NCBI GenBank assembly: GCA_900759665.1
Contig: CAAEWE010000055.1
Location: forward strand, 1-38,404
Origin: Lachnospiraceae bacterium
Lineage (GTDB): Bacteria; Bacillota; Clostridia; Lachnospirales; Lachnospiraceae
Direction: 5' to 3'
DNA: 38,404 bases
Made by a program: the position numbers and the translations under genes
Notes under the pieces: generated by a model
The model's database searches: none
Told to the model about the DNA's origin: nothing
What the model saw: only the letters and a program-made list of their open reading frames with translations
In this document: positions 16,383-23,789 of the stretch, piece after piece
How positions within the stretch are numbered: position 1 is the first letter of the stretch
Layout: every line of letters starts with the position of its first letter

Positions 16383-17242
16383 TGCGCCGGGGCAGGTTCC
16401 TGTGGATGGCGGCATGTCTGGCGGCAGCAGTTTTGTCCGGCATATGGAGCCTGAAAGCAGGAACGGAAGTGGACGGCACAGAGCATTATCTGACGGCAGC
16501 TTTGTCACAGCCGGTAACGGTACAGGAGGCTCACAAGGCGCTGGAGGGGAAGAAAAAATGCGTGACAATCTGGGGAGCAAAGGAGCATATGAATTTAACT
16601 CAGCCGGAAACCGGCCGGGAAACAGAGGCAGAAATGCTTGTACTTTGTGGCTCCTCTGAGTGGATGCTGCCGGGAGCGGCAATTCTTTCTCCGTCCGATA
16701 ACCGGGGATGTCTGCTGGGAGAGAAAACGGCAGAGCAGCTTTTCGGAAGGACTAATATTGTAGGGGAGAAGGTAGAGCAGGGGGGGAAGTGCTGGCTGGT
16801 GCGCGGTGTGATCCCCAATATTTCCGATGCATTTGTGGTGGAAGCAGGGGACAGGATGTCCAAAATGCATCTAAACAGGATCACATTTTCTCACCGGCCG
16901 CAGGTTCTGACCCGGATCAGAGCACAGGCATTTTTGGATCAGAGGGGACTGGTAGGAACGTGGCTGCGGTTTGATCTGGCCCATGGAACAAGGATGTTTC
17001 AGGAGCTTTTACCGGGGCAATGGTCTGATTTTTCCGGCTGGAAGGGTAACTGGAACACACAGCAGAGTGCCTTTTCTGCGTTGCGCCGGATTCATAAAAA
17101 TAATATTGAACTGACCTGGGAAAGCCTGCTGATAAAAAAATTATTGTGGGAGCTTCTGGCGATCATTTTCCTTTTGATCTTTTTGTCTAAATGGATCACT
17201 GATGTCTTTTTTGGTATGGATAAAGAACGGATGGCATATTGA
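16379..17242 (+). CDS. Orphan MacB-like extracellular-domain membrane protein
   Basis: A 287-residue protein with an N-terminal helix (about residues 8-27), an extracellular region of about 210 residues and one C-terminal helix (LLIKKLLWELLAIIFLLIFL). The extracellular region has the pattern of the MacB periplasmic core domain, notably GEKTAEQLFGRTNIVGEKVE followed by WLVRGVIPN. MacB and FtsX permeases carry three helices after this domain; only one is present here, so the helix bundle that couples to an ATPase is missing. The start is ATG 16379 or the adjoining ATG 16382, right after AGGAGG, overlapping the adaptor stop. It is probably an accessory docking partner of the adaptor. I cannot exclude a highly diverged permease. 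Confidence 0.65.
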   Translation: MMRRGRFLWMAACLAAAVLSGIWSLKAGTEVDGTEHYLTAALSQPVTVQEAHKALEGKKKCVTIWGAKEHMNLTQPETGRETEAEMLVLCGSSEWMLPGAAILSPSDNRGCLLGEKTAEQLFGRTNIVGEKVEQGGKCWLVRGVIPNISDAFVVEAGDRMSKMHLNRITFSHRPQVLTRIRAQAFLDQRGLVGTWLRFDLAHGTRMFQELLPGQWSDFSGWKGNWNTQQSAFSALRRIHKNNIELTWESLLIKKLLWELLAIIFLLIFLSKWITDVFFGMDKERMAY

Positions 17243-17267
17243 CCAAACGTCAGATACACGATACAAT
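17239..17267 (+). promoter_or_regulatory. Sigma-A-type promoter of the ABC exporter operon
   Basis: TTGACC (17239-17244), a 17-base spacer and TACAAT (17262-17267), overlapping the stop codon of the preceding gene and 44 bases before the exporter start. It suggests the exporter pair is transcribed independently of the operon upstream. Confidence 0.65.
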
Positions 17268-17310
17268 AAAAGTTGTGTCTTTTGGACATATTACTTTTAG
17301 GAGGCATCTG

Positions 17311-19068
17311 ATGAAAAAACTATTGAAATATATTACGGAGTATCAGAAGGAATGTATCCTGGGCCCTTTGTTTAAATTGCTGGAGGCATGCTTTGATCTC
17401 ACCGTTCCCATGGTTATGGCATGGCTGATCGACAGAGGTATTTCCCAAAACAATGTGCCGTACATCTGGAAGATGGGTGGTCTTTTGTTGGTGTTGGCGG
17501 CGATTGGTCTGACCTGCTCTATCACGGCACAGTATTTTGCGGCAAAAGCGGCGGTAGGATTTGCGACAAAGCTTCGTCATGCGGTGTTTGAGCATATTGA
17601 GTCGTTGTCCTTTACCGAGATGGACGAGGCGGGAACCTCTATGATGATCACGAGAATGACCAGTGACATCAATCAGGTTCAGTCAGGAACCAACCTGGCA
17701 CTTCGTCTTTTCCTCCGATCTCCGTTTATTGTATTTGGTGCGGCGATCATGGCATTTACCATTGATGTAAAGGCGGCGCTTATTTTTGCGGTAGTCATTC
17801 CGCTGCTTGCCATTGTCGTGTTTGGCATTATGCTTATGACCATGCCTATGTACCAGAAGGTGCAGGGACATCTGGACCGTCTGCTGGGGGTGACAAGACA
17901 GAATCTGAGCGGTGTACGTGTGATCCGTGCATTTAACAAGGAGCAGGCGGAGAGAGAAAGCTTTTGTCAGGAAAATGATCTGCTCACCAGAATGCAGCTT
18001 TTTGTGGGACGTATTTCCGCACTGATGAATCCGGTCACTTATATTATGATCAACGGAGCTTTGGTGGCACTGATCTGGACCGGAGCGGTCCGTATCAATA
18101 TGGGAACTCTGACACAGGGACAGATCGTGGCGCTGATCAATTACATGTCACAGATTCTGGTGGAGTTAGTCAAGCTTGCCAATACTATCATCATGACTAC
18201 AAAATGTGTGGCATGCGGCAATCGTATCCAGTCCTTGCTGGAGGTTGGCAGCAGTCTGGAGGACGGGAATGTATCCTTTGAGCCGGGGCAGGACAAGAAA
18301 CCGGCACTTGTGGAGTTTGACCATGTGGCATTGGCATATAAAGGTGCGGGAGAAGCGTCTCTGGAGGATATCACCTTTACGGCAGAGCCGGGCCAGACCA
18401 TCGGTATTATTGGTGGTACCGGTTCCGGAAAGACTTCTCTGGTGCATATGATCCCAAGATTTTATGATGCCACAGAGGGAAGTGTACGAATCAACGGACA
18501 GGACGTAAAATCGTACAGACTGGAAGAACTGCGGCAGAATATTGGTATCGTAATGCAGAAGGCGGTGCTGTTCCATGGCTCCATCCGTGAAAATATCCAT
18601 TGGGGTAATCCGGATGCAGACGATAAACAGATCAATGAGGCATTGGAGCTCGCACAGGCATCTGAAGTGGTTGCCGGTAAGCCGGAGGGACTGGATTACG
18701 AGATCGAACAGGGGGGGAGAAACCTTTCCGGAGGACAGAGACAGAGATTTACCATTGCCAGAGCGCTGGTGCGAAAGCCTTCCATTCTGATCCTGGACGA
18801 CAGTGCTTCGGCACTTGACTTTGCAACAGATGCAAAGCTTCGAAAAGCCCTTGGTACATTGAAAAATACATCAACGATATTTATCGTATCGCAGAGAACC
18901 TCTTCTATCCAGCAAGCGGATAAAATTCTGGTGCTGGATGACGGACAGCTTGTGGGGATGGGAACCCACGAAGAACTGCTCGAAAACTGCAGTGTATATA
19001 AGGAAATTTATGATTCCCAGTTTAAGAAACCGGGGGAAACAAAGACGCAGAAGGAAGAGGTGAGATAA
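17311..19068 (+). CDS. Heterodimeric ABC exporter subunit with degenerate catalytic site
   Basis: A 585-residue half-transporter: six membrane helices (about 1-310) fused to an ATPase domain. Walker A is GGTGSGKTS (about 368-376) and the signature LSGGQRQR. Walker B is LILDDSASALD, with Asp in place of the catalytic Glu, and the switch region is FIVSQRTSS, with Gln in place of His. These replacements mark the degenerate site of heterodimeric exporters such as TM287/288 and BmrCD. The start ATG 17311 follows AGGAGG by six bases. The gene is followed three bases later by its partner. Substrates of such exporters include drugs, lipids and peptides; the sequence does not choose among them. Confidence 0.93.
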   Translation: MKKLLKYITEYQKECILGPLFKLLEACFDLTVPMVMAWLIDRGISQNNVPYIWKMGGLLLVLAAIGLTCSITAQYFAAKAAVGFATKLRHAVFEHIESLSFTEMDEAGTSMMITRMTSDINQVQSGTNLALRLFLRSPFIVFGAAIMAFTIDVKAALIFAVVIPLLAIVVFGIMLMTMPMYQKVQGHLDRLLGVTRQNLSGVRVIRAFNKEQAERESFCQENDLLTRMQLFVGRISALMNPVTYIMINGALVALIWTGAVRINMGTLTQGQIVALINYMSQILVELVKLANTIIMTTKCVACGNRIQSLLEVGSSLEDGNVSFEPGQDKKPALVEFDHVALAYKGAGEASLEDITFTAEPGQTIGIIGGTGSGKTSLVHMIPRFYDATEGSVRINGQDVKSYRLEELRQNIGIVMQKAVLFHGSIRENIHWGNPDADDKQINEALELAQASEVVAGKPEGLDYEIEQGGRNLSGGQRQRFTIARALVRKPSILILDDSASALDFATDAKLRKALGTLKNTSTIFIVSQRTSSIQQADKILVLDDGQLVGMGTHEELLENCSVYKEIYDSQFKKPGETKTQKEEVR

Positions 19069-19071
19069 AAG

Positions 19072-20832
19072 GTGGCAGGAAAAGAAAAAATGACCAGAGA
19101 TGACCAGAAGAAGACTCTGAAAAAAGTAATGAAGTATATTAAAAAATACCGGGTTCGTGTGGTGATGTCGTTGATCTTTGCAGCGGTGACGGTGATCACA
19201 ACACTTTATCTTCCAATCCTTACAGGTAATGCCGTGGATCTTATGGTAGAGAAGGGGAAGGTTGATTTTGCCGGCTTAAAGCCGATCGTGAAAACGATGC
19301 TGATCGTGCTGACCATTACAGGTGTGGCACAGTGGATCATGAATATCTGCAATAACTATATTACTTATCATGTGGTTCAGGATATCCGGAAGGATGCCAT
19401 GGACCGGATTCAGATCGTGCCTCTGAAGTATCTGGATGGCCATGCGGCAGGAGATATTGTAAGCCGTGTGATCGCAGATGTGGATCAGTTTGCCGATGGT
19501 CTTCTGATGGGATTTACCCAGGCATTTACAGGTGTGATGACGATTGTTGGGACTCTGGTGTTTATGTTGCAGATCAATGTATGGATCACGCTTGTGGTGA
19601 TTCTGGTGACTCCATTGTCCTTTTTTGTGGCAGGCTTTATTGCCAAAAAGTCTTACGCCATGTTTCAAATGCAGTCAAAGGAAAGAGGAGCCCAGACGGC
19701 TTTGATCGACGAGATGATCGGCAATCAGAGAGTGGTACAGGCATATGGTCACGAGAAACGCTCTCTGGAGCAGTTTGATGAGATCAACGGCAGACTGGAG
19801 AAGTATTCTCTGAGAGCCACCTTCTTTTCATCTATTACCAACCCGGCCACACGTTTTGTCAACAATCTGGTGTATGCGGGAGTCGGTATTGTGGGTGCAT
19901 TTTTTGCCATTCACGGAATGCTGTCTGTGGGACGCCTCACCAGTTTCTTAAGTTATGCAAATCAGTATACCAAGCCGTTTAATGAGATCTCTGGTGTCAT
20001 TACCGAGCTGCAGAATGCGATCGCCTGTGCTGCCAGAGTGTTTGAACTGATGGAGGCAGAGCCGCAGGAGCCGGACAAGCCGGATGCGATCGAGCTGACA
20101 CAGGTGAAGGGTGCGGTGGAACTGAAAAATGTTTCCTTCTCCTATGTGCCGGAACAGAAGCTGATCCGGGATTTTAATCTTACCGTAAAGCCGGGACAGC
20201 GTGTGGCGATCGTCGGACCAACCGGATGTGGAAAAACTACGGTGATCAATCTGCTGATGCGTTTCTATGATGTGAATAAGGGTGTGATCGCAGTGGACGG
20301 CACCGACATCCGCAATATGACAAGAGCCAGCCTGCGAAGCAATATCGGTATGGTGCTTCAGGAGACATGGCTTAAGGATGGGACGATCCGGGATAACATT
20401 ATCATGGGAAAACCGGATGCGACCGAGGAGGAGATCATTGCGGCAGCAAAGGCAACCCATGCCCACAGCTTTATTAAACGTCTGCCCCAGGGCTACGATA
20501 CGGTGGTTCGTGAGGATGGAGATAATCTTTCCCAGGGACAGAAGCAGTTATTATGTATTACAAGAGTTATGCTTTGCCAGCCTCCGATGCTGATACTGGA
20601 TGAGGCAACCTCTTCGATTGATACCCGTACGGAGATACGGATCCAGAGAGCATTCGAAAAGCTTATGAAGGGAAGAACGAGTTTTATTGTGGCACATCGT
20701 TTGTCAACGATCAAAAATGCCGATATTATTCTGGTGATGAAGGATGGTAACATTATTGAACAGGGCAGCCATGAAAGCCTGCTTGCACAGAACGGATTCT
20801 ATGCAAATCTGTATAACAGCCAGTTTGCGTAG
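19072..20832 (+). CDS. Heterodimeric ABC exporter subunit with intact catalytic site
   Basis: A 586-residue half-transporter partner of the preceding gene, with six helices and a C-terminal ATPase. Walker A is GPTGCGKTT, Walker B MLILDEATSSID with the catalytic Glu, and switch FIVAHRLST with His. Its signature reads LSQGQKQL rather than LSGGQ; in the dimer this signature faces the degenerate nucleotide site of the partner, so the two changes belong to the same site. The start is GTG 19072 after GAGGTGAGA; an ATG six codons later is an alternative. It is very probably co-transcribed with the HAD phosphatase gene, 25 bases downstream. Confidence 0.93.
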   Translation: MAGKEKMTRDDQKKTLKKVMKYIKKYRVRVVMSLIFAAVTVITTLYLPILTGNAVDLMVEKGKVDFAGLKPIVKTMLIVLTITGVAQWIMNICNNYITYHVVQDIRKDAMDRIQIVPLKYLDGHAAGDIVSRVIADVDQFADGLLMGFTQAFTGVMTIVGTLVFMLQINVWITLVVILVTPLSFFVAGFIAKKSYAMFQMQSKERGAQTALIDEMIGNQRVVQAYGHEKRSLEQFDEINGRLEKYSLRATFFSSITNPATRFVNNLVYAGVGIVGAFFAIHGMLSVGRLTSFLSYANQYTKPFNEISGVITELQNAIACAARVFELMEAEPQEPDKPDAIELTQVKGAVELKNVSFSYVPEQKLIRDFNLTVKPGQRVAIVGPTGCGKTTVINLLMRFYDVNKGVIAVDGTDIRNMTRASLRSNIGMVLQETWLKDGTIRDNIIMGKPDATEEEIIAAAKATHAHSFIKRLPQGYDTVVREDGDNLSQGQKQLLCITRVMLCQPPMLILDEATSSIDTRTEIRIQRAFEKLMKGRTSFIVAHRLSTIKNADIILVMKDGNIIEQGSHESLLAQNGFYANLYNSQFA

Positions 20833-20857
20833 GGTGAGAAAGGAACCGGGAATAGAA

Positions 20858-21700
20858 ATGGATAAAAAAGTATTGGTGCTGGATTTAGATGGCACATTGA
20901 CCAATTCAGAAAAGAAGATCACGCCGGAGACAAAGGCGGCACTGATGGAGATGCAGGAGAAGGGACATACCGTGGTCCTTGCATCCGGGCGTCCCACAGC
21001 AGGGATCACGCCTTTAGCAAAGGAGTTAAAATTAAAGGAGCATGGAGGATATATTTTATCCTTTAATGGTGGGAAGATCACGGACTGCAGCAGTGATGAG
21101 GTGATCTACCAGAAAACACTGCCGCCGGAGCTTGTGCCGGAACTGTTCTCCTTAGCGAGAAAGCTGGATATCGGTCTGCTTTCCTATGATGAGGATAACA
21201 ATATCATCACCGGGATGCATTATGATGAGTATATTGATGTGGAGAAGAATATCAATCATCTGCCTGTGAAACAGATGGAAAAGGTAGAGGATCATGTAGA
21301 TTTCCCATTGAATAAATGTCTGGGAACAGCTGAGCCGGAGATGGCAGCGCAAGCCGAGAAGATCTATGCCGAAAAGTTTGGGGACAAGCTGTGCATCAGC
21401 CGCAGTGAGCCGTTTTTTGTGGAGATCACCCCAAAGGGCATTGACAAGGCGGCTTCTCTGGAACGTTTCTGTAAAATGACAGGAAATAAAAGGAAAGATA
21501 TGATCGCCTGTGGAGATGGTTTTAATGATCTGTCTATGATCAAATATGCCGGTCTTGGAGTGGCCATGGAGAATGCCCAGCCGGTGGTGAAGGATGCGGC
21601 GGATTATGTGACAGCCTCCAATGATGAGGATGGTGTGGCAAAGGTGATCCACAAATTTATCTTAAAGGATGATGTGTCCGAAAATGCGGACACAATGTAA
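20858..21700 (+). CDS. HAD-IIB (Cof-type) phosphatase
   Basis: A 280-residue cytoplasmic hydrolase of the haloacid dehalogenase superfamily. Motif I is VLDLDGTLTNSEKKI (nucleophile Asp and acid/base Asp), motif II LASGRP, a motif III lysine lies in the central part, and motif IV is GDGFNDLSMIKYAGLGVAM. The C2-type cap lies between, as in Cof/YbiV enzymes that dephosphorylate sugar phosphates, FMN or PLP. The start ATG 20858 is chosen because motif I follows at once; an upstream in-frame start at 20744 lies inside the exporter gene. The 3' end carries a TGTCC-N8-GGACA palindrome just before the stop. Confidence 0.9.
   Translation: MDKKVLVLDLDGTLTNSEKKITPETKAALMEMQEKGHTVVLASGRPTAGITPLAKELKLKEHGGYILSFNGGKITDCSSDEVIYQKTLPPELVPELFSLARKLDIGLLSYDEDNNIITGMHYDEYIDVEKNINHLPVKQMEKVEDHVDFPLNKCLGTAEPEMAAQAEKIYAEKFGDKLCISRSEPFFVEITPKGIDKAASLERFCKMTGNKRKDMIACGDGFNDLSMIKYAGLGVAMENAQPVVKDAADYVTASNDEDGVAKVIHKFILKDDVSENADTM
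21675..21692. repeat. TGTCC-N8-GGACA palindrome, copy at the HAD gene 3' end
   Basis: TGTCC (21675-21679), eight bases GAAAATGC, GGACA (21688-21692), with the arms extending to GTGTCCG/CGGACAC. It ends eight bases before the HAD stop codon and begins 47 bases before a second copy. Confidence 0.6.
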
Positions 21701-21721
21701 GCAAAAAATGTATGTGTAAAG

Positions 21722-21739
21722 TGTCCTTGAAATTGGACA
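21722..21739. repeat. TGTCC-N8-GGACA palindrome, copy upstream of the GH26 gene
   Basis: TGTCC (21722-21726), eight bases TTGAAATT, GGACA (21735-21739), in the 84-base gap before the GH26 gene. Flanks match the copy at 33134: AAG before and GAG after. TGGACA (21734-21739) could double as a -35 element, but the candidate -10 is poor. Confidence 0.6.
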
Positions 21740-21784
21740 GAGCAGGAATGCAGAAACAGTAATGAAAACAGGAGGTACCCCAAA

Positions 21785-22729
21785 ATGCAGAAACCGGTCA
21801 ATCAAAATGCTTCCCCGGAGGCGGCAGCTCTTTTAAATTATCTGGAACAGACGGCAGGACATGGGATTATTACGGGACAGCATACCCAGACAAATCCCAT
21901 GGAGGAGATTACATATATCCGGGAGATCACCGGAAAGCAGCCAAAGCTGAGAGGTTTTGAGCTTCTGGCATATTCTCCCAATATCAATGAGGCAGATGCC
22001 GGAGAGGCATGTCTTACTGAGGTGTACGAAAACAGGGACACATTAAAAACGGCTATGAAATGGGCAAAGGAATCTGATGGGATCGTAACATTTTCCTTTC
22101 ACTGGTTTTCGCCTCTGGGGGGCCGGGACAAAAGCTTTTATACGGAACATACTGATTTTGATCCGGCAAAGGTACTGGTCGAAGGGACACCGGAGCGTGA
22201 GGCGTTTTATCACGATATGAAGGTGATCGCCGGTTATCTTGAGAAATTCAAAGAGGAAAAAATTCCAATTCTCTGGAGACCGTTTCATGAGTCAGATGGA
22301 ACCTGGTTCTGGTGGGGATCCAAGGGACCGGAGGTTGCCAGGGATCTGTATCTGCTGATGTATGATTATTATGTGAATGAATGTCATCTGGACAATCTGC
22401 TCTGGGTATGGAACTGCAGACTGCCGGAGGGATATCCGGGGGATGCGTTTGTGGATATTGTTTCTGTAGATATTTACCTGCCGGAATATGCGCCCACAGA
22501 CTATGCGAAGGAATACGAGGAGCTGATCCGGGCGACCAGTACCAATAAGGTGGCGGCTCTGGCTGAGGTGGGTTATATGCCGGATGTGGATATGCTGGCA
22601 GAGTCCCATACACCATGGGCATATTATATGACATGGTCCAAGGAGTTTTGTATTGGGGAGCAGTACAACAGCAAGGAAAATCTTCGCCGTATGTATAACA
22701 GCGCATATGCGGTGTATAATGAACCCTAA
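21785..22729 (+). CDS. Cytoplasmic GH26 glycoside hydrolase (beta-mannanase type)
   Basis: A 314-residue glycosidase of family 26, clan GH-A, mostly endo-beta-1,4-mannanases. The acid/base Glu169 lies in WRPFHESDGTWFWWG and the nucleophile Glu261 in AALAEVG. The N-terminal GHGIITGQHTQ and FSFHWFSP are also GH26 hallmarks. No signal peptide or binding module is present, so it should act inside the cell on imported oligosaccharides. It starts at ATG 21785 after GGAGG with nine-base spacing. A convergent AraC regulator and a GH5 enzyme follow, suggesting a small hemicellulose-oligosaccharide locus. Activity on mannan rather than other beta-glycans is inferred from family membership. Confidence 0.9.
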   Translation: MQKPVNQNASPEAAALLNYLEQTAGHGIITGQHTQTNPMEEITYIREITGKQPKLRGFELLAYSPNINEADAGEACLTEVYENRDTLKTAMKWAKESDGIVTFSFHWFSPLGGRDKSFYTEHTDFDPAKVLVEGTPEREAFYHDMKVIAGYLEKFKEEKIPILWRPFHESDGTWFWWGSKGPEVARDLYLLMYDYYVNECHLDNLLWVWNCRLPEGYPGDAFVDIVSVDIYLPEYAPTDYAKEYEELIRATSTNKVAALAEVGYMPDVDMLAESHTPWAYYMTWSKEFCIGEQYNSKENLRRMYNSAYAVYNEP

Positions 22730-22761
22730 AGGGTTCATATTAGAAGTTGCTTCACAACTTC
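22719..22761. terminator. Two stem-loops between GH26 and AraC genes
   Basis: ATGAACCC (22719-22726) pairs with GGGTTCAT (22731-22738) around the GH26 stop codon. GAAGTTG (22743-22749) pairs with CAACTTC (22755-22761). An AT-rich tail (GATTTGCATAATTTT) follows. Between convergent genes this is probably a weak bidirectional terminator; the T run is short. Confidence 0.45.
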
Positions 22762-22801
22762 GATTTGCATAATTTTAAGATATCGTATTCCGGATGGAAT
22801 T

Positions 22802-23542
22802 TCAATGCCTGGAATAGTCAGTGAGATCCTCGTTTCGCCGGTACTGTCCCGGTGTGACACCATATTCCCGGTGGAAGCAGCGGATATAATGGCTGCAGGA
22901 GGCAAAGCCCAGAAAGGAACTGATATCGGTACAGCTAATGGTGCTGTTTTTCAACATATAGCAGGAGGTTTCACATTTTTTATGCAGGATATACTGTTGC
23001 AGGGTATATCCTGTTTCTTTTTTGAAAAGCTTCGATAAATATTCCGGGTGAAGTCCCAGTGCTGCTGCAACTTCCCGGCTGGAAAGAGGGTGGGACATAT
23101 GTCTGACAATGTAATCAATGCCATGCCGGACATGATAGGAAAGGGATTTCCCTTGACGTAGCTCATGCATGGCGTTGGTAAAAGCAGTGACAGCCTTCAC
23201 CTTGATCCCGGCGAGCTCCTCCTGACTGGTACACTGATCCACCTTTCGGATCAAGAGGTCACTGAGGGTAAAGGACTGCTCCGGTTCCAGTCCCCCTTCA
23301 ATGCAAAAACGGGTGATCATAGCGATCAGAATGACATGATGATACTTCATATTCTGCAGAGGATTTGCAGATAATGTTCCCATATGTTCCCAGTTCTGAT
23401 TGGCGATATCTCCCTGCAAAATGTCCGGATTGCCGGAGGCAATATCCCGGTAGAAGGCAAATTCCTCCTCCAGGGAGATATGAAAATATTCTTCCTCCTG
23501 CTGCTTGGCGAGGAGATTACGGAGTTCCTTATTAACATTCAT
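22802..23542 (-). CDS. AraC-family transcriptional regulator
   Basis: A 246-residue regulator. The C-terminal 100 residues hold the two helix-turn-helix motifs of the family: SSREVAAALGLHPEYLSKLF with KKETGYTLQQYI, then the second motif containing CTDISSFLGFASCSHYIRCF followed by HREYGVTPGQYRR. The N-terminal part (about 1-140) is not an obvious cupin; it is largely helical, like the uncharacterised ligand domains of many Firmicute AraC proteins. It is convergent with the GH26 gene and divergent from the GH5 gene over a gap rich in inverted repeats, so it probably controls the two glycosidase genes in response to an oligosaccharide. Confidence 0.9.
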   Translation of the reverse strand: MNVNKELRNLLAKQQEEEYFHISLEEEFAFYRDIASGNPDILQGDIANQNWEHMGTLSANPLQNMKYHHVILIAMITRFCIEGGLEPEQSFTLSDLLIRKVDQCTSQEELAGIKVKAVTAFTNAMHELRQGKSLSYHVRHGIDYIVRHMSHPLSSREVAAALGLHPEYLSKLFKKETGYTLQQYILHKKCETSCYMLKNSTISCTDISSFLGFASCSHYIRCFHREYGVTPGQYRRNEDLTDYSRH

Positions 23543-23597
23543 GGGTATGAAAGTTCCTTTCTGTGGAAAGTAATTTTATGATGCCATGGTTAAGCCG

Positions 23598-23637
23598 GCA
23601 GATAGTAATTTGGATGTAAACATATATTACTATCTGC
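23598..23637. promoter_or_regulatory. Perfect 12-bp inverted repeat in the araC-GH5 gap
   Basis: GCAGATAGTAAT (23598-23609) and ATTACTATCTGC (23626-23637) are exact reverse complements with a 16-base spacer. It lies 56 bases upstream of the AraC start and 153 bases upstream of GH5. The spacing fits an operator or a hairpin; no T run follows in either direction. Confidence 0.55.
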
Positions 23638-23648
23638 TTTTGACCCTG

Positions 23649-23701
23649 ATATCATATTATATCGGTATTATGATATATTTATCTGTTTCATTGTATCATA
23701 T
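23649..23701. promoter_or_regulatory. ATATCATA/TATGATAT inverted and direct repeats plus possible GH5 promoter
   Basis: ATATCATA (23649-23656) is the reverse complement of TATGATAT (23669-23676), and TATCATAT occurs at 23650 and again at 23694. A weak promoter, TTGTAT (23691-23696), 17 bases, TACTAT (23714-23719), follows and overlaps the last copy. The arrangement suggests AraC-type regulator sites next to the GH5 promoter, but these AT-rich repeats could partly be chance. Confidence 0.35.
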
Positions 23702-23789
23702 CCGGCTAAATAATACTATGATGAAGTTGTAAAAAGAAAACAGACAATGCTTATATAAATGCAAGAAAAAGAAAGGAAAGGTGATCACG

